Shown in pieces: positions 1 to 6,437 of a stretch of DNA of 7,913 nucleotides. The stretch is taken from assembly GCA_021204635.1 (NCBI GenBank), contig JAJPZB010000128.1, forward strand, positions 1 through 7,913, written 5' to 3'. Within the stretch, counting starts at the first letter, position 1, and each line of letters opens with the position of its first letter. The translations under genes and the position numbers were made by a program. The notes below the pieces were generated by a model. The model was given only the letters and a program-made list of their open reading frames with translations. It was not told the DNA's origin and searched no databases. The DNA comes from Opitutia bacterium (GTDB taxonomy: Bacteria > Verrucomicrobiota > Verrucomicrobiia > Opitutales > UBA953).

Positions 1-15
1 ACTCATGTTTATCTG

Positions 16-21
16 CTCCTT
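16..21 (-). promoter_or_regulatory. Shine-Dalgarno-like site before an off-window gene start
   Basis: Read on the minus strand, AAGGAG lies nine bases before an ATG (positions 6-4), followed by one more codon (AGT) before the window ends. This is a good ribosome-binding arrangement and suggests that the next gene in the same direction as pflA begins at position 6. Only two codons are visible, so the product cannot be named. The other genes in this window have no comparable site, so the match could be chance. Confidence 0.35.
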
Positions 22-70
22 TTTGCGCTCTTCCCTTCGTACTCAAGCTCCATCAGTTTCTCTATGCTTT

Positions 71-148
71 AATCCCACCACCAACCCTCACCACCAACTC
101 AACTCCCACCACCAACCCGGATTCTCACCACCAACCCACCACCACAAA
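71..148 (-). repeat. Short array of G-rich degenerate repeats (left copy)
   Basis: On the minus strand this stretch reads as five copies of a unit close to GGGTTGGTGGTGAG. On the plus strand the core CACCACC begins at 76, 89, 107, 126 and 137, giving spacings of 13, 18, 19 and 11 bases. The array begins directly after the pflA stop codon (150-152), so it would be transcribed as the 3' untranslated region of pflA or lie between pflA and the next gene. The same unit occurs in the opposite orientation at the right end of the window (7552 onward). Its function is unknown. It is not CRISPR, because the units are too short and degenerate and the spacers are not unique sequences of constant length. 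Confidence 0.8.
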
Positions 149-149
149 C

Positions 150-938
150 TCAGCGCCCTGCCGCGAATATTTCCTTGGCGCGGTTGACAGCCTCGTCTGT
201 GGGCTCGGGCGTGTTTTCGAGCGGATTTTTCAGCCCAAGCTCCTTCCATTTGAAAAACCCGAGCCTGTGAAACGGCAAAACGTCTATGCGCTCAAAAATC
301 GGAACCTCGCGCGTGAACTCTGCAACGGCGCGAATCCCTGCCTCGCCGTCGGTAATCCCGGGCACGAGCACGTAGCGCAACCATGCCTTTTTCCCGCGCG
401 CGAGCAAGCGTCGGGCAAAGCGCAGCGTAGGCGCGAGCTCGCCCGCCGTGAGCGCCTTGTAAATCGCGGGATCGCCGGATTTGATGTCGAGCAAAACGAG
501 ATCGACGTCGTCGATCATTTCGTCGCTGACGCGGTCGCCGAGGGCGCCGGAAGTATCGAGCGCCGTGTGGAGCCCGTGCAACTTGCAACCGTGCAAAATT
601 GCCCGCGTGAAATCCATCTGAAAAAGCGGGTCGCCGCCCGAGAGCGTAACTCCGCCGCCGCTCCCTTTCAAAAAATTTGCATAGCCGGCGATTTCGTCAA
701 CGAGTTCGCCCGCGCTCTGCTCCCGGCCGCGCCGCACAAACGAGGTGTCGGGATTGTGGCAATATTTGCAGCGCAGGCTGCAGCCCGAGAGAAACGCGAT
801 GAAGCGGACGCCCGGTCCGTCAACCGTCCCGCAAGTTTCCACCGAGTGCACGAGCCCGCGAACGTCTCGCCAGCATGATTTTTCGCCTGCCGTTTGTGGC
901 AGATTTTCTTCGCCGGAGCCCTTGTTCGCGTCGTCCAT
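150..938 (-). CDS. pflA: Pyruvate formate-lyase activating enzyme (radical SAM)
   Basis: This enzyme uses a [4Fe-4S] cluster and S-adenosylmethionine to install the glycyl radical on pyruvate formate-lyase in the cytoplasm, enabling anaerobic pyruvate cleavage to acetyl-CoA and formate. From the ATG at 938 the protein has 262 residues, close to the roughly 246 of E. coli PflA. Visible signatures are ETCGTVDGPGVRF (residues 34-46), the radical-SAM cluster motif C53-x3-C57-x2-C60 followed by HNPDT, the SGGDP motif (100-104), WLRYVLVPGITD (186-197) and LPFHRLGFFKW (221-231), all characteristic of this family. The frame stays open upstream to a TTG at 1067, but the extra 43 residues look non-coding, so I chose the ATG. 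About 30 residues still precede the conserved part. No pyruvate formate-lyase gene is adjacent upstream; a partner could lie left of the window. The spacer upstream shows no clear ribosome-binding site. Confidence 0.93.
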   Translation of the reverse strand: MDDANKGSGEENLPQTAGEKSCWRDVRGLVHSVETCGTVDGPGVRFIAFLSGCSLRCKYCHNPDTSFVRRGREQSAGELVDEIAGYANFLKGSGGGVTLSGGDPLFQMDFTRAILHGCKLHGLHTALDTSGALGDRVSDEMIDDVDLVLLDIKSGDPAIYKALTAGELAPTLRFARRLLARGKKAWLRYVLVPGITDGEAGIRAVAEFTREVPIFERIDVLPFHRLGFFKWKELGLKNPLENTPEPTDEAVNRAKEIFAAGR

Positions 939-1257
939 TTGTTTTGCGTTTCTCGTGAAAGTGGCGGGAGCGGAGCGCCTTTCCGCGTTTCCGCGCCCGA
1001 AAAAAAACTCCGCCTGTGCCGTCTCGCGCCAAATCTCTTGCACCCTTTTTGGCAAGGTGGGCTTCAAACGCGCCCGGCTTTGCTTCCGCGTAAAACGCGG
1101 CTTGCGCTACCGTTCGCGGGGCGAATCCCTTAATCTACTCATAGGAAAAGAGCGTTTTAACGGAGGGTCGAACACTGCAGAGCTACTGAAATAATGCGTC
1201 CTGCGAATTTTCGTTCAAGCCAATTTTCGCGGCAAACGCGCGAGCCCGCGACAATCG
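939..1257. other. Gene-free spacer between pflA and the acyltransferase gene
   Basis: This 319-base stretch lies upstream of the pflA ATG and downstream of the acyltransferase stop. I see no convincing gene, tRNA or strong terminator. It holds two small hairpins: CCGCGT/ACGCGG with loop AAA (1086-1100) and TTCGC/GCGAA with loop GGG (1113-1125). The part from 939 to 1067 is open in the pflA frame with a TTG at its far end and could be coding only if that start is used. The rest (1068-1257) presumably carries the pflA promoter, but no clear -35/-10 pair can be pointed to. Confidence 0.5.
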
Positions 1258-2331
1258 TCAGCGCGCGCCGGTGAGCAGTTTCAGGCTCTTGGGCACCCAG
1301 CGCCGCAGGCAGTAGTAAATTCCGACCCAGATGAGCACTTCGAGTGCGACTTTCAGGAAAAACATCGCGATGATGCCGAAATTGCACTCGGGCAGGTAAA
1401 TCGAATTTATCGCCCAATTAAACGGATCTGCAAAAAAACCAACCGTGTGGCCTGCGTAAACCATGAACACCGAGCCGGAGAGCAGCGCCGAAGCGCGAAA
1501 CTTGCCGGCTGCGACGCCGAGGCTCGCCCAAAAAACGAGCGCTACGACGCCGACGAGAATGAATGTTTGGTGAATCCACCAATTCGCGGCGGAGCCCTGC
1601 GTCAGCGCGTCGGCGAGCAAAAGTATCGGGAACGCGATGGTCACGGGCGTGCCGATTTTTGCGAAGTCTGCAGTAAAATCGCGCCCGTGGATTGAGAAAT
1701 ATCCGCCCGCGCAGAAAAAGAAAATCGCGGCAGGATTGAGCCCTGGCGGTTGCAAGCCGCTGTAGGTAAACCAAACGACGCCGGCGGCAAAAACGAAAAT
1801 TTTCCCAACCGTCTCGTTCTTCATGCAAAAATGCCAAATCGGCGAAAGCAGGCAGACGACAAACAGGTCGCGAATGAACCAAAACGGATAAATTATCGGG
1901 AACCAGAGATACTCGTTGTGCGCCGTGCAAAATATGTCGGTCAGCCGGAGCAGAAAAAGATTTCCCTCATAGGGCGGAACCGGCGACAACACGCGCCTGT
2001 TGAGCTCGACATATGCAATCGCCAAAAGGCTCCACACCAAAAACGGAATGACGATCGTGAAAATCCGCGAGCGAATTTTCCTTTTGTAAAGCGCAAAACA
2101 CCAATCGGCATTTTTGAAAAACAAAAAGCCCGCCATGAAGAAAAACAGCCGCACAGGCAACTTGGAAATTCCCCATTGCACAAGCCCCTGGCAGGCAAAT
2201 TGCGCCGCCGGAAAATCCGCGAGCCGCGCCGGATCAAAGCCAAAATCGACGTGCGCAAAAACCACGAGCACGATGAGCGGGAAGCGCAAAAACGAGATGG
2301 TCTCGCTCAGGACTGAGTTGTCGCGGGGCAT
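1258..2331 (-). CDS. Acyltransferase 3 family membrane protein (OafA/YrhL-like)
   Basis: This is a 357-residue multi-spanning inner-membrane protein of the acyltransferase-3 family, whose members move acetyl or other acyl groups onto polysaccharides, lipopolysaccharide O-antigen or other envelope glycans. Family landmarks seen are FLRFPLIVLVVFAHV (14-28), with the conserved Arg16 and His27; FFFMAGFLFF (63-72); a basic loop, KRKIRSR (83-89), before a membrane segment; FWFIRDL (150-156); and VFMVYAGH (288-295) near the C-terminus. Roughly ten hydrophobic segments span residues 13-342, as expected, and the chain ends in a short basic tail. The length fits the single-domain form without a fused SGNH hydrolase. 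The ATG is preceded by no Shine-Dalgarno sequence. A terminator just upstream (2347-2385) makes it a separate transcription unit from fba. The acceptor substrate cannot be deduced, and no glycan-biosynthesis genes are adjacent. Confidence 0.85.
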   Translation of the reverse strand: MPRDNSVLSETISFLRFPLIVLVVFAHVDFGFDPARLADFPAAQFACQGLVQWGISKLPVRLFFFMAGFLFFKNADWCFALYKRKIRSRIFTIVIPFLVWSLLAIAYVELNRRVLSPVPPYEGNLFLLRLTDIFCTAHNEYLWFPIIYPFWFIRDLFVVCLLSPIWHFCMKNETVGKIFVFAAGVVWFTYSGLQPPGLNPAAIFFFCAGGYFSIHGRDFTADFAKIGTPVTIAFPILLLADALTQGSAANWWIHQTFILVGVVALVFWASLGVAAGKFRASALLSGSVFMVYAGHTVGFFADPFNWAINSIYLPECNFGIIAMFFLKVALEVLIWVGIYYCLRRWVPKSLKLLTGAR

Positions 2332-2346
2332 GATTTGAGAAGTTGG

Positions 2347-2385
2347 AAAAAATGCGTTCCCACGAGAGACTTTCGCGGGAACGCA
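2347..2385 (-). terminator. Rho-independent terminator of the aldolase gene
   Basis: In minus-strand RNA, a 13-base-pair stem forms between 2385-2373 and 2365-2353, closing a seven-base loop (2372-2366). It includes one G-U pair at 2376/2362 and is followed directly by six U residues (2352-2347). It begins 31 bases after the fba stop codon and lies 15 bases before the acyltransferase start, so it should end the aldolase transcript and insulate the next gene. Confidence 0.92.
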
Positions 2386-2415
2386 CTTCTACATGAATTT
2401 TTCGAGACCTTGCGA

Positions 2416-3408
2416 TTACGCCTTGTTCGCGGAGCCGAGCACGTTGCAGATTTTGTGCATGTAGAGCTTTTTGAGCTCGTCGCGCGCGGGTCCGAGGTAT
2501 TTGCGGGGATCGAATTCCGCCGGCTTCTGCGTGAAGACCTGGCGGACGGCAGCCGTCATCGCGAGGCGACCGTCGGAATCGATGTTGATCTTGTCAACGC
2601 CGAGTTTGGAAGCTTCGCGGAGCTGGTCTTCCGGAATGCCGACTGCGGCGACGAGTTTTCCGCCGTTTTCGTTGATGATCTTGACGTATTGCTGCGGGAC
2701 GGACGAAGAGCCGTGGAGCACGATCGGGAAGCCCGGAATGCGCTTTTCGACTTCTTTGAGAATGTCGAAGCGGAGCGGCGGCGGAACGAGAATCCCGTCG
2801 GCGTTCTTCGTGCATTGCTCGGGGCGGAATTTGTATGCGCCGTGCGAGGTGCCGATCGAAATCGCGAGAGAATCGACGCCCGTGGATTTGACGAATCTTT
2901 CGACGTCTTCCGGGTCGGTGTAGTTGGAGTGCTCGTGCGAGACTTCATCTTCGATTCCCGCGAGAACGCCGAGTTCGCCCTCGACTGTCACGTCGTATTT
3001 GTGCGCGTATTCGACGACCTTCGACGCGAGAGCGACGTTTTCGTCAAACGGAAGCGCGGAACCGTCGATCATCACGGACGAGAACCCGAAATCGACGCAG
3101 GATTTGCAGAGTTCAAAGGAATCGCCGTGGTCGAGGTGGAGGACGATCGGGACGTTGAAACCGAGTTCTTTCGCATACTCGCAAGCGCCCTGCGCCATGT
3201 AGCGGAGGAGCGTCTGATTCGCGTATTTGCGCGCGCCGCTGGAGACCTGGAGGATCACCGGCGACTTGGTTTCGACGCAAGCCTGAACGATCGCCTGCAT
3301 CTGTTCCATGTTGTTGAAGTTAAACGCCGGAATCGCGTAGTGGCCGGCATGTGCCTTCTTGAACAATTCCCTTGTATTAACCAAACCGAGTTCTTTGTAG
3401 GATACCAT
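2416..3408 (-). CDS. fba: Class II (zinc-dependent) fructose-bisphosphate aldolase
   Basis: This cytoplasmic glycolytic/gluconeogenic enzyme cleaves fructose 1,6-bisphosphate into dihydroxyacetone phosphate and glyceraldehyde 3-phosphate using a metal ion. The 330-residue chain is full length for this bacterial subtype. Key features are the N-terminal NTRELFKKAHAGHYAIPAFN (11-30); HLDHG (91-95), with catalytic Asp93 and metal ligand His94; TVEGELG (141-147); SIGTSHGAYKF (184-194), with metal ligand His189; LHGSSSVP (231-238), with metal ligand His232; and the substrate phosphate-binding KINIDSDGRLA (273-283). Residue roles are assigned by family similarity. The start is the ATG in an AT-rich leader (3409-3440) that probably contains the promoter, although no perfect -10/-35 pair is evident and there is no Shine-Dalgarno sequence. 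A strong terminator follows the gene. Its upstream neighbour, the fusion gene, ends 84 bases away with no clear terminator, so some read-through is possible. Confidence 0.96.
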   Translation of the reverse strand: MVSYKELGLVNTRELFKKAHAGHYAIPAFNFNNMEQMQAIVQACVETKSPVILQVSSGARKYANQTLLRYMAQGACEYAKELGFNVPIVLHLDHGDSFELCKSCVDFGFSSVMIDGSALPFDENVALASKVVEYAHKYDVTVEGELGVLAGIEDEVSHEHSNYTDPEDVERFVKSTGVDSLAISIGTSHGAYKFRPEQCTKNADGILVPPPLRFDILKEVEKRIPGFPIVLHGSSSVPQQYVKIINENGGKLVAAVGIPEDQLREASKLGVDKINIDSDGRLAMTAAVRQVFTQKPAEFDPRKYLGPARDELKKLYMHKICNVLGSANKA

Positions 3409-3492
3409 AATTTTTTGCTTTGGAATTAAATATGCGCATTGAAAATCCCCGCGCGGCGAAACGCAAACGCGTTTTTACGAAAAGGCGCCGCC

Positions 3493-6351
3493 TCAGTCGT
3501 CGAATGTTTCCTTGACATAGTTATCCGAGAGCCCGCGCGCGGTGCCCCAAACTTCAAAGAGTTTGAACGTCGAAATCGCGGGGCGCGCGCCGCTCCTGCG
3601 CCGAATTTCCGCGCCGACGGAGAAGCAGAATTTGAGCTGCTTGTAAATCCTCGCGTAGGCTCGGCCCATGCGGACGTAGCCGTCGTAAATCGTGGAAGAA
3701 GTGGAGCCCGCGCCCTTCACGCCCGTAATCCGCATTCCGCGCCCGTTGAACAATTCCTCGTCGCCCGCGACGCGCACGTCGATGCACACGAAATTCACGT
3801 CTCCGCAGGCGTCTGCGAGTTTGTCGATTTCCTTGGAAAGCGTCCCGCCGCGCAGTTCGTGGCGCGAAATGTAGCGCGCGCCTTTTATCCGCGTGCCGAT
3901 CGGTGCGAGTTGGAAAAGTTCGCCCGCGCCCAAAATTTTGTCGCCATAGTGGAAATTGAGTTTCGAGAAGAGCTTGCCGTCGGAGACCGCCGTGTCATCT
4001 GCCCAAATCAATTCTTCGAGCTTGCGCTCGCCGTCGCCCTTCACTTTCACAAAATCCTTTTGAATGACGGAGTGAATCCGCCCTTCCTTGCGCCCGGGAA
4101 GCCGCGACCACACGACCTCGTATTCGTTCCCGCCGACAAATTCCTGCGCCACGGCGTCGTCGTGATTCGCCTCCAACCACGACCTCAGGTGGTTCGCCGA
4201 GCGCACGACGCAGACGCCTATTCCGCCCTCGCCGAGATCCGGCTTCAGCACGCACGGGAAATCGATTTTTTCGCGCTTCAAAATTTTCAGCGTCGCCGCC
4301 CAGCGCGCGTCCAAATCCTTTTCTGCGGGCACGAAAACGGTCTTCACTCCCACCGCGCTGTCGCCGACAAAGCTCCGATACGTCTCAAACTTCGAGCCGC
4401 CCGGGAATCCGCAGAGTTTGCCCAAGCCCGAAGACGCGAGCGTGAAGACCGTGAACGAGCGATATCGCAGCGAAAGCCATATGTATTGAAACGAAACGGG
4501 AAACGCCAAGATGAAATGCGGCCAAAATTCGTGGCGCGTTATTTGCCGCCGCAACATGACGTGGCGCCGACGCCCGCGCCATGTGAACGCGGGGAAAATG
4601 TAGTGAGTTGCCAAATACAAAACGACGATGACGCCGATGACGATCCACGCCGCCGCATGGTGCCATTCCTTGAATTGTTCGATCACGCCGGCGCCGACCT
4701 TTTCCGCAATCAAAATCAGCGGCGGTGTCCAAAGCGCTGCGGCGAGGAAAAACAGGAAAATCAGCTTGTGCCAATTCAGGCGCATGATTCCGGCAGCGAT
4801 AAACGTCGGCACGCGCGAGCCCGGAATAAAGCGCGACGAAACGATGAGCGCCAAGCCCTTCGGATTTTTTGAAAAGCGCTCCGACATCTCGTCGATCTGC
4901 TGCTCGGACACAAACCATTTCAGCGGCGGCTTGCGCAGAATCGGGCGACCGAGAAAACGGCCGATCATGTAGAGCGACAAATCGCCGATGAAAATCCCGA
5001 TGAGGCACGCGAGCATCGCCGGCACAAAATCGACGAGCCCCTGCGCGACGAGCAAGCCTGCGGCGAGGCACGTCGGATCTTCCGCAACAAAGGTGCACAC
5101 CAAAATCATCAGCATGAGCACGATGACGCGCGAGCCGTTTGCAGATTCAACCGGCGGGTAAGGCAAATCCGCCTCGGGCACCGCGCGCGACATTTTTTGC
5201 ACGCCGTCGGGCGCGGCGAGTTTCGCGAGAAAGCCGTTGTAATAATCCGCGAGCATCGCCGGATCGCGCCGAAAAACGCTGTGACCGCCCGCGACAAAAT
5301 GCGTCTCCGCCTGCGGCGCGAGCTTGCGCGTGTATTCCGCCGAAGTGAACGGCGAAACCCAGTCGCTCCTGCCGTGCGCGAGGAAAAGCGGCTTGTTCCA
5401 CTCGCGCAAATAGCCCTTCAAATCGCTGATGTCGGAATCCCACAAAATGCGCGCATACGCCTTGTTCACGTTGCCGTAATCGAGCAAGCCGAAGTGCGGA
5501 ATCACGTCCTCGACAATTTTGAAAAATCCGAGGTGAAACGTGTAAACGATCTTGTTGACGATGTGGTTCCCGAGAAGCTCAAATTCCTGCGCGCCGACAG
5601 ACGACACGAGCGCGAGAGAATCGACGCGCTCCGGCTGCTGGTGCGCCATGAAAATCGCAACGCCGCCGCCGAACCCGACGCCGAGCACGTTCGCGTTGTC
5701 AATCCCCAAAACGTCCATCAGGGAAAAAAGCGTGCCCGCCGTCGCTTCGACCGAGTAGTCATCGACGACGCGCGTCGTCGCCCCCGCGCCGGGCAAATCC
5801 GGCACGATGACGCGCCGCACGCCGCGCGCAACAAGCTCCCGCGCGAGCGGATACAGCGACTTGCCGTCGTCGCCGAGCGCGTGAATCAGCAAAACCGGAG
5901 CCTCGACAAACGGGGATTCCGCCGCGATGTCGTCGGCAAAATCCGGCGTTATCGCCACCGCAGACTTCGTCGTTATCTCCGCCGCCGGCATTCGCATTCT
6001 CGCCGGAGAATTTTCGCCCGCAGCAAGCGGCGCGGAAAACTCCGCATACGCGACGGCAACGGGCTTCGACGTCTCGACGAGCTTGGAAACATAAACGCCG
6101 TTGACGCGGGCTTTGCTGCGCCTCAGCGCCCTGTCGGAAACGCTCGTGGAAAGCGATTCCTCAAAGACGCTTTCCACGCTGAAACTCTTCGCGACGGCGA
6201 CGCGCTGCTCCGGCAAAGGCTTGGGCTGCATGGGCGCCCAACTGCGGACGCAATACGAGACAAAAATCAACGCCACGAGTACGAATACCACTCGCCAACG
6301 CATCGGCAGGCGCTGCCAGAGATTTTTTTCGTAAACAGTTTTCGGCGGCAT
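3493..6351 (-). CDS. Triple-domain membrane protein: alpha/beta-hydrolase, DedA/VTT and ATP-grasp fusion
   Basis: A single uninterrupted chain of 952 residues from the ATG at 6351 (a TTG at 6375 would add eight). A basic N-terminus and one membrane anchor (about 18-38) lead into a variable region and an alpha/beta-hydrolase fold (about 147-379). This keeps the oxyanion-loop region IHALGDD, Asp330 in HGRSDWVSP and His357 in GGHSVF, but has GVGFG (224-228) where GxSxG is expected, so the nucleophile serine is glycine. Residues 406-589 form a DedA/VTT domain: AEDP (423-426), GIFIGDLSLYMIGR (452-465) and SRFIPGSRVPTFIAAG (506-521), with several membrane spans. After a conserved-looking linker (FWPHF... 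to the GGSKFE segment near 651), an ATP-grasp domain (about 648-907) shows VLKPDLGEGGIG (701-712) and AQEFVGGNEYEV (735-746). Its expected metal-binding Glu-x-Asn appears as Gly877-Val-Lys879. Predicted topology puts the hydrolase outside and ATP-grasp inside. DedA proteins handle lipid carriers or proton-coupled membrane processes; the role of this fusion is unknown. Confidence 0.88.
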   Translation of the reverse strand: MPPKTVYEKNLWQRLPMRWRVVFVLVALIFVSYCVRSWAPMQPKPLPEQRVAVAKSFSVESVFEESLSTSVSDRALRRSKARVNGVYVSKLVETSKPVAVAYAEFSAPLAAGENSPARMRMPAAEITTKSAVAITPDFADDIAAESPFVEAPVLLIHALGDDGKSLYPLARELVARGVRRVIVPDLPGAGATTRVVDDYSVEATAGTLFSLMDVLGIDNANVLGVGFGGGVAIFMAHQQPERVDSLALVSSVGAQEFELLGNHIVNKIVYTFHLGFFKIVEDVIPHFGLLDYGNVNKAYARILWDSDISDLKGYLREWNKPLFLAHGRSDWVSPFTSAEYTRKLAPQAETHFVAGGHSVFRRDPAMLADYYNGFLAKLAAPDGVQKMSRAVPEADLPYPPVESANGSRVIVLMLMILVCTFVAEDPTCLAAGLLVAQGLVDFVPAMLACLIGIFIGDLSLYMIGRFLGRPILRKPPLKWFVSEQQIDEMSERFSKNPKGLALIVSSRFIPGSRVPTFIAAGIMRLNWHKLIFLFFLAAALWTPPLILIAEKVGAGVIEQFKEWHHAAAWIVIGVIVVLYLATHYIFPAFTWRGRRRHVMLRRQITRHEFWPHFILAFPVSFQYIWLSLRYRSFTVFTLASSGLGKLCGFPGGSKFETYRSFVGDSAVGVKTVFVPAEKDLDARWAATLKILKREKIDFPCVLKPDLGEGGIGVCVVRSANHLRSWLEANHDDAVAQEFVGGNEYEVVWSRLPGRKEGRIHSVIQKDFVKVKGDGERKLEELIWADDTAVSDGKLFSKLNFHYGDKILGAGELFQLAPIGTRIKGARYISRHELRGGTLSKEIDKLADACGDVNFVCIDVRVAGDEELFNGRGMRITGVKGAGSTSSTIYDGYVRMGRAYARIYKQLKFCFSVGAEIRRRSGARPAISTFKLFEVWGTARGLSDNYVKETFDD

Positions 6352-6362
6352 GAAACAAATTA

Positions 6363-6376
6363 TTTGTGCGCACAAA
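6363..6376. promoter_or_regulatory. Perfect 14-base palindrome upstream of the fusion gene
   Basis: TTTGTGC followed directly by GCACAAA forms a perfect dyad 11 bases before the ATG of the fusion gene, inside an AT-rich stretch. Such a site could be an operator for a dimeric regulator. This is inferred from symmetry and position only; no regulator is known and there is one copy in the window. Confidence 0.35.
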
Positions 6377-6381
6377 ATTAT

Positions 6382-6435
6382 CCTGTTTTTGCGCGAGCGT
6401 GAACGGAAAAATTATCTCCGCGCAGCGCAAACAGG
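6382..6435 (-). other. Imperfect inverted repeat after the TonB-like gene
   Basis: GCGCAAACAGG (6425-6435) can pair with CCTGTTTTTGCGC (6382-6394), giving eleven base pairs interrupted by a two-base bulge and closing a 30-base loop. It lies just after the stop codon of the TonB-like gene. In minus-strand RNA it is followed by AUAAUUUUG, a poor U-tract, so it might be a weak terminator or an mRNA-stabilising stem between the two genes. Confidence 0.35.
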
Positions 6436-6437
6436 CT

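Noticed and set aside
5..187. Small plus-strand open frame at the left edge
   Set aside because: Its peptide is the His/Pro-rich translation of the repeat array and overlaps the end of pflA; no sign of a real gene.
1105..1175. tRNA-like GTTCG and GGGTCGAAC strings
   Set aside because: No T-arm with GTTCRANNC flanked by a pairing stem and no acceptor stem could be assembled on either strand.
2335..3429. Long open frame on the plus strand opposite the aldolase gene
   Set aside because: It mirrors the GC-rich codons of fba. The minus-strand frame has full aldolase motifs, and the plus-strand product has no recognisable domain.
3440..3492. Terminator after the fusion gene (GGCGCC and AAACGC/GCGTTT pairs)
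   Set aside because: The stems are only six base pairs, and on the minus strand no T-run follows the pairing, so I cannot support a terminator here.
3439..4872. Long plus-strand open frame opposite the 3' half of the fusion gene
   Set aside because: The product is Arg/Ala/Glu-rich with no domain, typical of the antisense frame of a GC-rich gene; the opposite strand encodes clear DedA and ATP-grasp motifs.
6352..6375. TTG start for the fusion gene adding eight residues
   Set aside because: The ATG at 6351 gives a normal anchor with a basic N-terminus. The TTG lies within the palindrome and has no ribosome-binding site.
5197..6402. Long plus-strand open frame opposite the 5' half of the fusion gene
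   Set aside because: It is extremely Arg-rich with no recognisable fold; an antisense shadow of the hydrolase and DedA coding region.
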